Origin: Butyrivibrio sp.
GTDB taxonomy: Bacteria > Bacillota > Clostridia > Lachnospirales > Lachnospiraceae
Direction: 5' to 3'
DNA length: 64,000 bases
NCBI GenBank assembly: GCA_023664865.1
Contig: JAMPEU010000001.1
Location: 192,281 to 256,280, forward strand
In this document: positions 1 to 9,355 of the stretch, one piece after another
Layout: each line of letters opens with the position of its first letter
Position numbering within the stretch: the stretch's first letter is position 1
Program-made: the position numbers and the translations under genes
Notes under the pieces: model-generated
What the model was told of the DNA's origin: nothing
The model's input: the letters and a program-made list of their open reading frames with translations, nothing else
Database searches by the model: none

Positions 1-586
1 GGAACAGTTGTATCAACGATTTCTCATATGGCAGCGTATCCCGCATATCCATATCAAGCGGATTGAAAATCTCGGTAAATTGATTAGTATCCGTATAAAG
101 TCCATAGTAAAGCGCTGTTCCAAGAATACTGTCCTTAACCTTAACGCCTTCATCGCGCAGCATCTTCCAGATAAGAGTCGAACAACTTCCGAGGTCCGGA
201 TTGATTTCATTCATTTCAATATTCTGTATTTCTACTCTATGGTGGTCAATAACCGCCACATTCTCAGCGGGTATCCGGCTCACATTACCCGCGCCGTACT
301 GGCAGTCCACAGTGACAAGCAGGCCTTCAAGCTTATTATTGGGTGTCCCCTTTATCAGCCCATCCGTATGTTCTATATATTCCGCCGGTATCTGCAGATG
401 TTCCAGCATCAGGCACAGATTCGGCTTTTGCACTTTGTTTCTTCCCGAATAAATCAGCCTGACGTCTTTTCCCTGCTTACTGAAATATGTATACAGTGCA
501 AAGCCCGATGCAAGGGCGTCCGCGTCCGGGTTGTCATGACACTGGATTACAATTGGATTATATGGGTTTAAGTCTGATAATTTCAT
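1..586 (-). CDS. DHH-family phosphoesterase, C-terminus beyond the window
   Basis: The reading frame runs off the left edge, so only the first 195 codons are visible. It starts at ATG 586-584, preceded by a GAGGCG ribosome binding site. Near the N-terminus it has HDNPDADAL, the first metal-binding motif of DHH phosphoesterases, and further in VDCQYG and VIDHHR, the DHH motif itself. The family (RecJ-like exonucleases, NrnA nanoRNases, pyrophosphatases, c-di-AMP phosphodiesterases) uses Mn2+ bound by these Asp/His residues to cleave phosphodiesters. No membrane segment is visible. The C-terminal DHHA1 region is outside the window, so the substrate class cannot be assigned. It is divergent from the chemoreceptor gene across a 439 bp AT-rich spacer. 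The family call is firm; the exact enzyme is not. Confidence 0.85.
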   Translation of the reverse strand, partial: MKLSDLNPYNPIVIQCHDNPDADALASGFALYTYFSKQGKDVRLIYSGRNKVQKPNLCLMLEHLQIPAEYIEHTDGLIKGTPNNKLEGLLVTVDCQYGAGNVSRIPAENVAVIDHHRVEIQNIEMNEINPDLGSCSTLIWKMLRDEGVKVKDSILGTALYYGLYTDTNQFTEIFNPLDMDMRDTLPYEKSLIQLF

Positions 587-776
587 GGCAGGCGCCTCGT
601 TTCTTTAGCGGTTTTAAGTAAGTATACCAGTATTTTTCAAATTTGGCTAGAAAAATTATACAAATATTAATTTGTACACATTATACAGTAGTATTTACAC
701 AATTTTGCTACAATTTTACTAAATTCCGTTAAATATCGAAAATTTTACTAAAATTTAATATTTTCTTCTTAAATGA

Positions 777-804
777 TTGACTTTTTTAAAAAAGGTAGTA
801 TAAT
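777..804 (+). promoter_or_regulatory. sigma-A-type promoter of the chemoreceptor gene
   Basis: TTGACT at 777-782 and TATAAT at 799-804 are separated by 16 bp. The start site would fall near 811, giving a leader of about 215 nt before the chemoreceptor ATG. I could not recognise a known riboswitch in that leader. The rest of the 587-1025 gap is AT-rich, with no credible ORF. Confidence 0.6.
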
Positions 805-1025
805 CATTGGCATAAATCAAAATAGTGTACTCTGCTACTTTGAATGAATTACTTAGTTATGCCCTATTTATGAAATGAACGCTCCGTAATCTCTGCAAGA
901 TTCTACGAAATTTGTTCTAAGATATAAATGTATCGACATACAATAAGTAACCCTAACGACAGAATCCTCTATTTTGATTTTGTAAATATATGAATTATAT
1001 TTGTCAAAATGGAGGAGAATGAAAA

Positions 1026-2729
1026 ATGGACAAAAGGGAAAGCATTGAAAAGAGGTTGACATCCTCGATTTTTAAGGTATCCTTGATTACTGCCGCCGCT
1101 GCCCTCATAGGCGTGATAGCATTGATAGTCATATCACTCAGATATACTAATGCTTTACATAATTACGGCTTTGCACAGGGCGATATTGGAAAAGCAATGT
1201 TTGAATTTGCAGATATCCGCTCATCGCTTCGCGCGGCAATCGGTTATGACGACCAGGAAGCAATCGATACGGTAGTTAAACAGCATGACGAGAAGAGGAT
1301 TCTGTTTGACGAATACTTTGCAGAAATCGAAAATACCATCGTATCGGCGGATGGACGGACGACTTATGATGCGATTAAAGCCGAACTTGATGATTATTGG
1401 GAGTTAGACGCTAAGATTATGGAACTTGGCGCGACCACAGACCGCGCACTCTGCGTTCAGGCACAGGAGATGGCTCTAAATGAATTAACAGGCGCATATA
1501 ACAGCATATACAGCAAGCTGGAAAGCCTATTGAATGTAAAAGTCACTGAAGGAAACAGACTTGACAAGGTGCTTTCAACTATCGCTATCATTCTGGTAGT
1601 TGCAATTATTGCCGTCATAGGATTTTCATTATACTTATCCACACAAATTGGTAAAAAGATTGCCAGAAGGATTTCCAATCCTTTGGGAGCATTGGGCGAA
1701 CGCCTTAAAACATTTGCAGGCGGCGACCTTTCTTCACCATTCCCTCATGTTGAAACAGGCGACGAAGTTGAAGACATGGAGAATGATGCAAGCTATATGG
1801 CGACCAACCTCGATTCAATCATCTTTGATATTGAAGAAGTCCTTGGACAAATGGCTGCCGGCAATTATACGGTCAGGTCTAAAGTTCCCGATAAGTATAA
1901 CGGCGACTTCCAGAAATTATATACGTCCATGCGCGGATTAAGAGACCAGATGACAGAGACTTTATTATCCATAGGAGAGGCTTCCAATCAGGTTTCCGCA
2001 GGTTCTGACGAACTTGCCACCGCTGCACAGTGTCTTGCAGAAGGCGCAACAGACCAGGCACATTCAGTAGACGAACTGCATACGTCAATCTCTGAAATTA
2101 CGGAAGAAATGGAACAGAGCGCCAAAAGCGCAGACGAAGCCTACAACAAGGCTCAGGAATATGCCCTTGAGGCAGATGAAAGCCGTAAAGAAATGGATAC
2201 CATGCTTGCAGCAATGCAGAGAATCAACGATGCTTCCACCAAGATTGGCGATATCATTACAGAAATTGAATCCATCGCTGCACAAACTAACCTTTTGTCA
2301 TTAAACGCATCTATAGAAGCAGCACGCGCAGGCGAGGCGGGACGCGGTTTCGCAGTTGTAGCCTCACAGATAAGGGAACTTGCCGACCAGAGCGCGAAGG
2401 CGGCTGTTGATACAAGAGAGCTGATTGAGGCTTCAATTCGTGAAGTTTCCGTAGGCAACAGTGTAGCAGACCATGCCTCAGCCTCGATTGAGTCAGTCGT
2501 TGCAGGAATCAAGCAGATAGCTGAATTCTCCAAAGAATTAAAAGTCATGATGGAGAAACAGGCGGATGAAATGCGTCAGGCTGAAATCGGAGTCAATCAG
2601 ATTTCCGGAGTCGTACAGAGCAACGCTGCTACCGCACAGGAGGCATCTGCAACCAGTCAGGAATTGTCCGCTCAGGCAACCATGCTTGATGAACTTGTAG
2701 GACAGTTTGAACTGAAAAAGGGTGCTTAA
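1026..2729 (+). CDS. Methyl-accepting chemotaxis protein
   Basis: This is a transmembrane chemoreceptor that senses ligands outside the cell and controls CheA. The layout is classical. A membrane helix lies at about 16-38, followed by an extracytoplasmic helical region of about 145 residues that resembles a four-helix-bundle sensor. A second membrane helix (about 182-205) is followed by a HAMP-like linker and a long cytoplasmic coiled coil. The signalling hairpin tip lies around 411-440 and contains [20 protein letters not shown], the highly conserved CheA/CheW contact. No C-terminal CheR-tethering pentapeptide is visible; the protein ends FELKKGA. The start has GGAGGAG about 8 nt upstream. 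It is a single-gene unit with its own promoter and terminator. The ligand cannot be predicted. With the flagellin at the right end it supports a motile organism. Confidence 0.96.
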   Translation: MDKRESIEKRLTSSIFKVSLITAAAALIGVIALIVISLRYTNALHNYGFAQGDIGKAMFEFADIRSSLRAAIGYDDQEAIDTVVKQHDEKRILFDEYFAEIENTIVSADGRTTYDAIKAELDDYWELDAKIMELGATTDRALCVQAQEMALNELTGAYNSIYSKLESLLNVKVTEGNRLDKVLSTIAIILVVAIIAVIGFSLYLSTQIGKKIARRISNPLGALGERLKTFAGGDLSSPFPHVETGDEVEDMENDASYMATNLDSIIFDIEEVLGQMAAGNYTVRSKVPDKYNGDFQKLYTSMRGLRDQMTETLLSIGEASNQVSAGSDELATAAQCLAEGATDQAHSVDELHTSISEITEEMEQSAKSADEAYNKAQEYALEADESRKEMDTMLAAMQRINDASTKIGDIITEIESIAAQTNLLSLNASIEAARAGEAGRGFAVVASQIRELADQSAKAAVDTRELIEASIREVSVGNSVADHASASIESVVAGIKQIAEFSKELKVMMEKQADEMRQAEIGVNQISGVVQSNAATAQEASATSQELSAQATMLDELVGQFELKKGA

Positions 2730-2746
2730 AAGCAAGAATACATAAC

Positions 2747-2790
2747 AATAAAAATGGCGTCGGCATTAACTTGTCGGCGCCATTTTTATT
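2747..2790 (+). terminator. Intrinsic terminator after the chemoreceptor gene
   Basis: A 13-bp stem starts with AATAAAAATGGCG at 2747 and closes with CGCCATTTTTATT ending at 2790. The T-rich 3' side makes it a good intrinsic terminator. Palindromic element A begins at the very next base. Confidence 0.85.
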
Positions 2791-2978
2791 GTAACAGTCC
2801 AGCCATCAGACAGCATGGACTCATATGTTTCCCTGAACAACCCTTGTAAAACGCCGGTACTTAGTGAAAAAGCTGCGTTTTAGCTTTTGAACTTAGTACC
2901 GCTGCGATTTTACACGGAGCGAAAGCGTGTTGCGAAGGGAACATATGAGTCCATGCTGTCTGATGGCTGGACTGTTAC
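2791..2978 (+). repeat. Dispersed palindromic element, copy A
   Basis: This is a 188-bp element with terminal inverted arms of about 42 bp (2791-2833 and 2937-2978) that pair with one single-base bulge. Inside is a second, imperfect stem (TGTAAAACGCCGGTACTTAG against CTTAGTACCGCTGCG and ATTTTACA) and an AT-rich inner hairpin. The core recurs at 26286, 26605, 32718 and 45373. The element lies between the convergent chemoreceptor and asnB genes, 3 bp from the asnB stop codon. The orientation named plus is that in which GGAGCGARAGCGTG follows the inner stem. Confidence 0.85.
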
Positions 2979-2980
2979 AC

Positions 2981-4822
2981 TTATACCGACAATGAAAACC
3001 GCTCGCAGAGCATAGTAACCGTCATTACTATTAAGAGATAATCAATCTCATATGCCCCCATAAGCTTAAAGTCGCTCTGGCTATAAACTTTTTTCATCTC
3101 GTTGACATAATCCACATCAAATATTCCGTATTTCTTAATCATCGAGTCTTCCAAGAACTCTCCGCCGCCCGAAGCCTTTACCATTGCCGACATGCCCGGA
3201 GCCTGAAAAGGAAACTTCTTACGCTTAAGAATTTCATTCGGCACGATTCCTTCCCCCGCCTTTTTCAATATATACTTCTCATTCGTCCCGTTTAACTTAT
3301 ACTTATCGGGTATCGCAGCGACAAACGCAAGCAGTTCCGCGTCCAGAAACGGATGCCGCCCCTCTACGGAATGTGACAGAAACATGCGGTCTCCGTGTTC
3401 TCCGAGAAGATGGTCAGACAGACGCAGCTTATAGTCGATATATGACCTTCTCTTCTGCGTGCTTAAGCCTTTAACATGCTCTACGTTTATAGGGCTCTTA
3501 GCCCATGCGGAAAATTTATCTATTTCCCCGCGGACATTGCTGCTGTATATTTTAGTATGGATTTTTCTGATTTCAGGGTGGTTTCTTTCATATCTGAAAT
3601 AAGGATCGCCCCACAGACGCTCGTTGACCTCACACTCCTCGGCTGTCATTTTTCCCTTTTGCATATTTCTGAATAAGTCTACCATATATCCTGCATAACC
3701 GCAGAAAAATTCATCTGAACCCTGCCCTGTAAGCACAGCCTTTGCCGGAGACTCCTTTACAAGCCCTGAAAGCAGATATGCCGCCACATCATAGCTTTCT
3801 TTTACCGCCGATTCGGCGTGGTAAATCACATTTCCTAAGTTTTCCCAGATTTCAGCCTCCGCTACCTTCGTGCTATAGTGCGTAGAGTTCACATAGTCGC
3901 GGATTATCTTCTGAAAACGGCTCTCGTCAAGCTCTCCCGCACCAATCTCCGCTGAAAAGGAATAATAGCTGTTTAATAGAAACTTTCCGATATAACACGC
4001 CACCACAGAACTGTCAAGCCCTCCTGAAATATAGAAACCAATCGGCACATCCGCGACAAGCCGTCTGGATATGGCAGTTTTCAACATCTCGCGAAGCCGC
4101 TCGACATAGTATGACTCTCCTTTGTCTTCCTCTTCTTCGGCGCTGTATAATAAATCCCAATATTCTATATCTTCAATTTCCTTATCCGGCATAATCTTCA
4201 ACATATGCCCGCATCTGAGCGAATATATGCCGTCAAAAAAAGTATTCGGCGATACGACTCCCGGATAATTCATAAGCTGGTCCACAGCTTTCATATTCAG
4301 CCTTCTCTCCACTCCCGGATACTCTAAAATAGCCTTGATTTCAGAGGCAAATATAACCCTTCCGTCCGATATCGTGTAAAATAGCGGCGAAATGCCTATC
4401 TGATCCCTCACAAGCAGAAGTTCCCCCGCCTTTTCATCATATAAGGCAATGGCGAACTGCCCATTCAATCGTTTGGCAAAGTCAAGCCCACATTCCTCAT
4501 ACAGATGCAGAATCACTTCCACATCCGTCTTAGTACGGAATACATGCCCCTTGGACATAAGCTCGTCCCTTAGTTCCTTGAAATTATATATTTCACCGTT
4601 GCATATCATGGATACGGTCTTATCTTCATTCTGAATCGGCTGCATTCCGCCGTCCAAATCAATAAAGCTGAGCCTGTTAAAACCAAGCCCTATGCCCTCA
4701 AGCACAAACGTCCTGCTGCCGTCCGGACCACGATGCCTGATTGCATTTAGCATATTCTCCAGAACTTCTTTTTCAATCCTCTTTTTATTCTTAAGATTAT
4801 AAATTCCGCAAATTCCGCACAT
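2981..4822 (-). CDS. asnB: Asparagine synthase (glutamine-hydrolysing) family amidotransferase
   Basis: At 613 aa it has the two AsnB domains. The N-terminal class II glutamine amidotransferase begins MCGICGIYN, so after Met removal Cys2 is the nucleophile that hydrolyses glutamine. The C-terminal ATP-pyrophosphatase synthetase domain has the PPi loop SGGLDSS at about 264-270. The standard reaction converts aspartate, glutamine and ATP to asparagine. Relatives in surface-polysaccharide loci amidate other carboxylates. Here it is the last gene of a dlt-like operon: its ATG lies 2 nt after the stop of the upstream SGNH gene, so translation is probably coupled. That makes a role in modifying an exported polymer, or feeding its precursor, at least as plausible as general asparagine supply. 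Fold and chemistry are certain; the acceptor is open. Confidence 0.9.
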   Translation of the reverse strand: MCGICGIYNLKNKKRIEKEVLENMLNAIRHRGPDGSRTFVLEGIGLGFNRLSFIDLDGGMQPIQNEDKTVSMICNGEIYNFKELRDELMSKGHVFRTKTDVEVILHLYEECGLDFAKRLNGQFAIALYDEKAGELLLVRDQIGISPLFYTISDGRVIFASEIKAILEYPGVERRLNMKAVDQLMNYPGVVSPNTFFDGIYSLRCGHMLKIMPDKEIEDIEYWDLLYSAEEEEDKGESYYVERLREMLKTAISRRLVADVPIGFYISGGLDSSVVACYIGKFLLNSYYSFSAEIGAGELDESRFQKIIRDYVNSTHYSTKVAEAEIWENLGNVIYHAESAVKESYDVAAYLLSGLVKESPAKAVLTGQGSDEFFCGYAGYMVDLFRNMQKGKMTAEECEVNERLWGDPYFRYERNHPEIRKIHTKIYSSNVRGEIDKFSAWAKSPINVEHVKGLSTQKRRSYIDYKLRLSDHLLGEHGDRMFLSHSVEGRHPFLDAELLAFVAAIPDKYKLNGTNEKYILKKAGEGIVPNEILKRKKFPFQAPGMSAMVKASGGGEFLEDSMIKKYGIFDVDYVNEMKKVYSQSDFKLMGAYEIDYLLIVMTVTMLCERFSLSV

Positions 4823-4824
4823 GG

Positions 4825-5877
4825 CTAATCCTGCTCCTCTCCCATCTGCCTTTGTATCTCCGCCTCATACGCGGCAATCTTCTCTTCCCATATCTTCTGC
4901 AGCCCTTCTTCACCCCTGCGGTCTTCAAGCCCCACTTCGTCTACAAGGAACTGCCCCAGATATGTTGAAAGTTTCTCCGCCCCCGACAGATTCATATGCA
5001 GTCCGGCATCATAAGTATCCGTACTGTAATCAATTCCGATTTCATCTATAAGCTCCAGAAAATTAATATATGTCAAATCATTCTCAGCAGCATAGTCTTC
5101 CACCTGGACTTCCCATTCGTCATACCAATAAGGATAAAGGCTCGGCGCTTTGATTAGGATGAGCGTTATTCCTTTTTCCTTACACAGCTTGGTCATCATA
5201 TCCAGATATTTCCACGCATTCTCGCCGAAACTGTAATCGCCCAGAATCCTGCCTTCAGGAACATTTTCGGCAGGCTTTACGTCCACGCGCATATAATAGC
5301 CGTTATGCGACACTTTTCTTGAGTTGAACATATACTGTACATCCGTCTTAGAAAGCTCGCTCCATCTGGTATGATACCTTAGTATCGGGAACACATAATC
5401 CAGAAATTGTTCATCAGGCTTCATTGAAGCCATAATCGCCTTGACTTTAGACGGCGACCATTTCATTCCTTCAAGCGACATGCGGTTATACGCCTCGCTC
5501 TGCGACTTATCAAATTGGAGCGACTGCACGTTAAAAACCACCACTTCCGGCGTCTCATAGCGCAGCGTATCTTCCAACAGATAATAAGACTGCCAGATAT
5601 ACTGTTCCGCGCTGCCCCTGATATAGCTGTTGATACCGTAATCTTCCCATAATTTTACCGGTGAAAAATTCTCATAGACCTCACAGTCACCGATAAATAT
5701 AACGTCAAAATCCTTTACTTCTTCATAATATTCGGCGATAAACGCGCCTTCCACAATGCCGTCCACATACTTAGGCACAAGCAGCCTTTGCAAAAGAAAA
5801 AGGCTGGCAATCACAATAAATGCTGAAATTAATGCCCTTATTACTTTCCGTTTAGGCGGAATATGTTTCGTATCCAT
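4825..5877 (-). CDS. DltD/SGNH-like membrane-anchored protein with Cys at the nucleophile position
   Basis: It has about 350 aa and one N-terminal membrane segment (about 17-35), so the rest is predicted to lie outside the membrane. The start was set at the second ATG (5877) because GAGGG sits 7 nt before it but only 1 nt before the ATG at 5883. The hydrolase-like core has IFIGDCEVYENFSP at about 60-73, where SGNH/DltD-type proteins normally carry a Gly-Asp/Ser-Ser nucleophile block. Here the nucleophile position is Cys (about 64). The partner Asp-x-x-His is present as DAGLHMN (about 290-296). The position between an MBOAT acyltransferase and asnB, in the DltD slot of a dlt-like operon, suggests transfer of an acyl or aminoacyl group to an extracellular polymer. 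The C-terminal tail is charged and probably helical. The Cys variant could be a real catalytic change or loss of activity. Confidence 0.75.
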   Translation of the reverse strand: MDTKHIPPKRKVIRALISAFIVIASLFLLQRLLVPKYVDGIVEGAFIAEYYEEVKDFDVIFIGDCEVYENFSPVKLWEDYGINSYIRGSAEQYIWQSYYLLEDTLRYETPEVVVFNVQSLQFDKSQSEAYNRMSLEGMKWSPSKVKAIMASMKPDEQFLDYVFPILRYHTRWSELSKTDVQYMFNSRKVSHNGYYMRVDVKPAENVPEGRILGDYSFGENAWKYLDMMTKLCKEKGITLILIKAPSLYPYWYDEWEVQVEDYAAENDLTYINFLELIDEIGIDYSTDTYDAGLHMNLSGAEKLSTYLGQFLVDEVGLEDRRGEEGLQKIWEEKIAAYEAEIQRQMGEEQD

Positions 5878-5921
5878 TCTCATGCCCTCTTTAATTTCTT
5901 GCTGTAACAGTTCAACTTTTT

Positions 5922-7529
5922 CTAAAAACGATTATATATAAACTGGCTGGCATCGTAGCCAGTGCCGTATGCGCCCATCAGCAGGATTACCAGAAACAGT
6001 CCATACCAGATGATAAAGCGTATTGGATAAGGTTTTGCGACTATTTTCTCCCTGACGCTGCCGTCACGCTGCCATAGGCTCACGCCAAGCATCACCAGCG
6101 CCCCTATCGCAACAATTATATAGTCAAGTGATGTAAGTCCGATATTTTTCATATCTAATGCAAACGGCATCTTCCAGTTTGAAATGTTAAACATGGACGC
6201 AATCGCTTTAAACGTAAGCGCCAGCGTGGGATAGCAGTCGAATATATTTAAAACGCATACTAACAGGAAGGTGCGCGCTATTTGAAAAATCTTATATGCT
6301 GCCTTCCCGCCCACGTTTACGCGGTTATGGAAACGTGCATATAAGGGCTCCAATTCCTCGGAAACCATCAAAACTGCCCAGTTTCCAAGCCCCCACACAA
6401 TAAAATTCCAGCTCGCGCCATGCCAGATTCCGGTCGCAAACCAGACTACAAACGACGAAACATATACGGGAAGGCGCCTGCCAGACTTTTCCCCGAAATG
6501 CTTACGCGAAAATTTCGTAAATTTCTGCATAGCCTTGCTTGACGAAACCGGATAGAAGACATAATCCCTGAACCAGTCACACATCGATATATGCCATCTG
6601 CGCCAGTATTCCTTAAGCGATTTGGAAAAGTAAGGGCGGTTGAAGTTTTCCTTCACGGTAATGCCCATAGTCTCGGCGATGCCAATCGTAATATCTATGC
6701 CGCCGGTAAAATCCGCATAAAGTTCCAGCGTATATAAAATCATGCCTACAAACACATATATGCCCTGGTAAGCAAGTTCGCCGCTTGCAGTGTATGTGCC
6801 AATTATAGTGTTTACGCCGATTAACACCCTGTCCGCTATAACCATCTTCTTAAAATAGCCCCATAGCATACGTTGAAGCCCATAGCAGACCGTCTTGGAA
6901 TCAAAGGCGTGTTCTCCATACAGACTCGCCCCTAGATCGCCATAGCGGCTGATTGGTCCCTGTATCAACTGCGGAAAGAAAGAAACAAACAAGGCAAATT
7001 TAAACGGGTTGCCCTGCGCTTTAACAGTTCCCCGATATACATCGATTAAGTATCCCATAGCTTGAAATGTATAGAAAGAAATACCCATAGGCAAGGCAAG
7101 CGTCATAAATGAAAGCTGCTTTGTATTGCCGAAAGCATTAAGAATACCATTTACATTAGAAATAAAAAAATTAGTGTACTTTACTACTGCGAGGATGCCT
7201 ATGTTGAGAATTATACACGCGCACAGCCATCTAAGACGCACCTTTTTACAGCCGTCTTTGTACGCGCGTTTCTCATCTTTTGACATCCCTTCCTTATGTT
7301 CCTTAAGATAATCGCTCTGTCTTAGGGCGTTCTGCTCTATCTTTAGCGCAGCGAAATAAGTAGTAAGCGTCGTAACCAAAATATAGATTAAGTATTCCGC
7401 TCCTGCTATAAAATAGAAAATATAACTCGCCGCAAGCAAAAGCTGCCACTGATATTTCTTAGGAATAAGATAATACGCCAGAAACAAAAGCGCTGCAAAT
7501 CCTAAAAATTCATAAGATGTAAAGAACAT
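5922..7529 (-). CDS. MBOAT-family O-acyltransferase (DltB/AlgI-like)
   Basis: This is a polytopic membrane protein of 535 aa with about ten or more hydrophobic helices. The MBOAT signature GIWHGASWNFIVWGL places the catalytic His near residue 369. Family members move acyl or aminoacyl groups from a cytoplasmic thioester carrier across the membrane onto polysaccharides or teichoic acids. ATG 7529 was preferred to TTG 7535 because GAGGAG lies 6 nt before it. Directly upstream is a free-standing acyl carrier protein gene and beyond it an adenylation enzyme, the same set of partners as DltA-DltC-DltB. Length and motifs also fit AlgI or PatA-type polysaccharide acetylases, but those do not come with an ACP and an AMP-forming ligase, so the dlt-like reading is favoured. 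Confidence 0.9.
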   Translation of the reverse strand: MFFTSYEFLGFAALLFLAYYLIPKKYQWQLLLAASYIFYFIAGAEYLIYILVTTLTTYFAALKIEQNALRQSDYLKEHKEGMSKDEKRAYKDGCKKVRLRWLCACIILNIGILAVVKYTNFFISNVNGILNAFGNTKQLSFMTLALPMGISFYTFQAMGYLIDVYRGTVKAQGNPFKFALFVSFFPQLIQGPISRYGDLGASLYGEHAFDSKTVCYGLQRMLWGYFKKMVIADRVLIGVNTIIGTYTASGELAYQGIYVFVGMILYTLELYADFTGGIDITIGIAETMGITVKENFNRPYFSKSLKEYWRRWHISMCDWFRDYVFYPVSSSKAMQKFTKFSRKHFGEKSGRRLPVYVSSFVVWFATGIWHGASWNFIVWGLGNWAVLMVSEELEPLYARFHNRVNVGGKAAYKIFQIARTFLLVCVLNIFDCYPTLALTFKAIASMFNISNWKMPFALDMKNIGLTSLDYIIVAIGALVMLGVSLWQRDGSVREKIVAKPYPIRFIIWYGLFLVILLMGAYGTGYDASQFIYNRF

Positions 7530-7541
7530 AAGCAACTCCTC

Positions 7542-7769
7542 TTATTCGTCTTCCAGCCTCTCAATCAGCTCATATATCGCCTGCGCCGAATTAAAATTCT
7601 CAGGTATTATATCTTTTGCCGTTATGTTTACGTCAAACTTATCGTTTATCTCTGTTATAAGACTCACGATATCAAAAGAATCCAGAATCATGTCGTCAAT
7701 CAGATTTTCCTCTGTCTCAAAATCAACATCGGGGTGTAAATCGCTCAAAATCATTAATAGTTCGTCCAT
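7542..7769 (-). CDS. Acyl/peptidyl carrier protein (DltC-like)
   Basis: At 75 aa it is acidic and has the length of DltC or a free-standing carrier domain. The phosphopantetheine attachment site is Ser31 in MILDSFDIVSL, matching the D-S-(L/F)-D consensus; holo-ACP synthase would act in trans. It starts at ATG with AAAGGAG 6-7 nt upstream. It lies between the adenylation enzyme, which should load it, and the MBOAT protein, which should accept its cargo. Fatty-acid synthesis ACP is unlikely because no fab genes are nearby. Confidence 0.9.
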   Translation of the reverse strand: MDELLMILSDLHPDVDFETEENLIDDMILDSFDIVSLITEINDKFDVNITAKDIIPENFNSAQAIYELIERLEDE

Positions 7770-7787
7770 CGTAATTCTCCTTTGCTT

Positions 7788-9305
7788 TTAATTTTCACTT
7801 AAATATGTCTTTTTTAAAGTAACCCTGTCTATTTTTCCGTTTGCCGTAAACGGAAGTTCTTCGACCTTAATAGTTCTGTTCGGCAGCATATAGCGGGGAA
7901 GTTTCAATTTTAATTCCACAGTCAGCTCCTTCTCCGAGCGTTCTCCGACAAAGTATAAAACTATCTTGGATTTCTTTTCATCATAAATACATGCCGTCAT
8001 GCGCACGCCCTTAACCATCGCGGCATTGACCTCTATTTCGCCTAATTCGATGCGGTGTCCCATATGCTTAATCTGGTAGTCCTTGCGGGAAACAAAAACC
8101 AGCTCTCCATTTTCGTTCATACGCCCAATATCCCCGGTCTTATAGATAAGCTCCGGATACGCGGCATTTAACGGATTTTGAACAAAAGCTTCGCTGGTGC
8201 GCGCCGCGTCGTTATAATAGCCCAACGTCAGGGAAGTTCCACGTATACATATCTCCCCTTCTTCTTTATCCGCCGCAGGCTGCCCATCTTCTTTCAACAG
8301 CAAAATCTCGCGGTTGGGGAAAGGCTGTCCTATCGGAACCGCCTCATCGTCTGCAAGTTCGCGCTCCACCTTATAATAGCAGCACATCCCCGTGCCTTCA
8401 GTCGGTCCGTAGAGATTGGTGAACGCCGCGTCTGGCAGGACGTTTCGCCATATCTTAAGCTGCTTTATGGGGAATACCTCGCTGCCAAAGGCAACCGTAT
8501 GCAGATATTCAGGCTTGACGGTCGAAAAGGTATCAAACGCGCTTACTAATGTGAGCGCGGATACCACCCAGCAAATAGTATTTATCTTATATGTATTCAA
8601 ATATTCCATAAGGGCGATAGGCCTTGAAAAAAGATTTCTCGGAATAAGGTAAGTGGTCGCCCCGAACTTAAGCGTCGGATACAGCTCTTTTAAACAGGCG
8701 TCAAAGTAGAGCGGCGCCTGATTGCCGAATACCGTATCTTCGTTAAATTCAAGCACTTCCGAAAGTTGCTCGATATAATCTATAACCGACCTATGGCATG
8801 CCGCCACACCTTTGGGAATCCCGGTCGAACCGGAAGTAAAAACAATATAAATCGGATCTGTATCAATCGCCTTACGGTAAATTGTCTCAAGCGCGGCATC
8901 ATCAATTTCCGTCTTAACCATTTCATCATAAGAAATAGCCGCACCGCCTTTTAAATCAAAGTTTCCGGCAATCTCCACAGTATCTTTATCGCAGATTACA
9001 AGCGGTGAACACACATTGTCTAATATCAGCTGAATCCTGCCTGAGGGCATCTCTTCGTCAATCGGCACATAGAAATTGCCGCCTGTAACCACCCCGAAAA
9101 AAGCCGCGACTTCCTGCGGGGATTTACGCATGAAAACCACGATGGGCTTTTTATATATCCCTTTATTATGAAGAAAACTGCCGATACTGCGACTTAAATC
9201 GTACACTTCCTTAAAGCTTAAGGACTGATTGCCGTCGGAAAAAGCCGTCTTATCAGGCTTTTCTTTCACTATATTGTTCAGGTATTTTAAGACGTTATTA
9301 TACAT
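7788..9305 (-). CDS. AMP-forming amino-acid adenylation enzyme (DltA-like)
   Basis: At 505 aa it has the size of DltA (D-alanine-carrier ligase). ATG 9305 was chosen over 9317 because the GAGGATTACC ribosome site sits just before it. ANL-superfamily core motifs occur in order: TSGSTGIPKGV (ATP loop), NLYGPTEGTG, GEICIRG, YKTGDIGR, SRKDYQIKHMGHRIELGEIE (hinge) and TANGKIDR with the catalytic Lys. It should activate a small carboxylic acid, probably an amino acid, and load the downstream carrier protein. Bacillus DltA has FCGE around the pocket cysteine linked to D-alanine selection (Cys269 in the B. cereus structures, from memory); the aligned segment here reads FGSE. The substrate may therefore not be D-alanine. 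First gene of the ligase-ACP-MBOAT-SGNH-asnB operon, with a lipoprotein gene 50 bp upstream. Confidence 0.88.
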   Translation of the reverse strand: MYNNVLKYLNNIVKEKPDKTAFSDGNQSLSFKEVYDLSRSIGSFLHNKGIYKKPIVVFMRKSPQEVAAFFGVVTGGNFYVPIDEEMPSGRIQLILDNVCSPLVICDKDTVEIAGNFDLKGGAAISYDEMVKTEIDDAALETIYRKAIDTDPIYIVFTSGSTGIPKGVAACHRSVIDYIEQLSEVLEFNEDTVFGNQAPLYFDACLKELYPTLKFGATTYLIPRNLFSRPIALMEYLNTYKINTICWVVSALTLVSAFDTFSTVKPEYLHTVAFGSEVFPIKQLKIWRNVLPDAAFTNLYGPTEGTGMCCYYKVERELADDEAVPIGQPFPNREILLLKEDGQPAADKEEGEICIRGTSLTLGYYNDAARTSEAFVQNPLNAAYPELIYKTGDIGRMNENGELVFVSRKDYQIKHMGHRIELGEIEVNAAMVKGVRMTACIYDEKKSKIVLYFVGERSEKELTVELKLKLPRYMLPNRTIKVEELPFTANGKIDRVTLKKTYLSEN

Positions 9306-9355
9306 GGTAATCCTCATTCTTGCCCAGCCTATGCAAACGGCTGCCTAAAAGCAGA

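Noticed and set aside
8-571. Plus-strand ORF of 187 codons at the left edge
   Set aside because: It is antisense to a DHH phosphoesterase frame that runs off the window and has clear catalytic motifs and a ribosome site.
805-1025. c-di-GMP riboswitch in the chemoreceptor leader
   Set aside because: The leader is long enough, but I could not find the conserved GEMM core or tetraloop receptor elements.
2791-2978. Palindromic element A as a simple bidirectional terminator
   Set aside because: A separate good terminator abuts it at 2747-2790, the arms are far longer than needed, and related copies occur in 5' regions.
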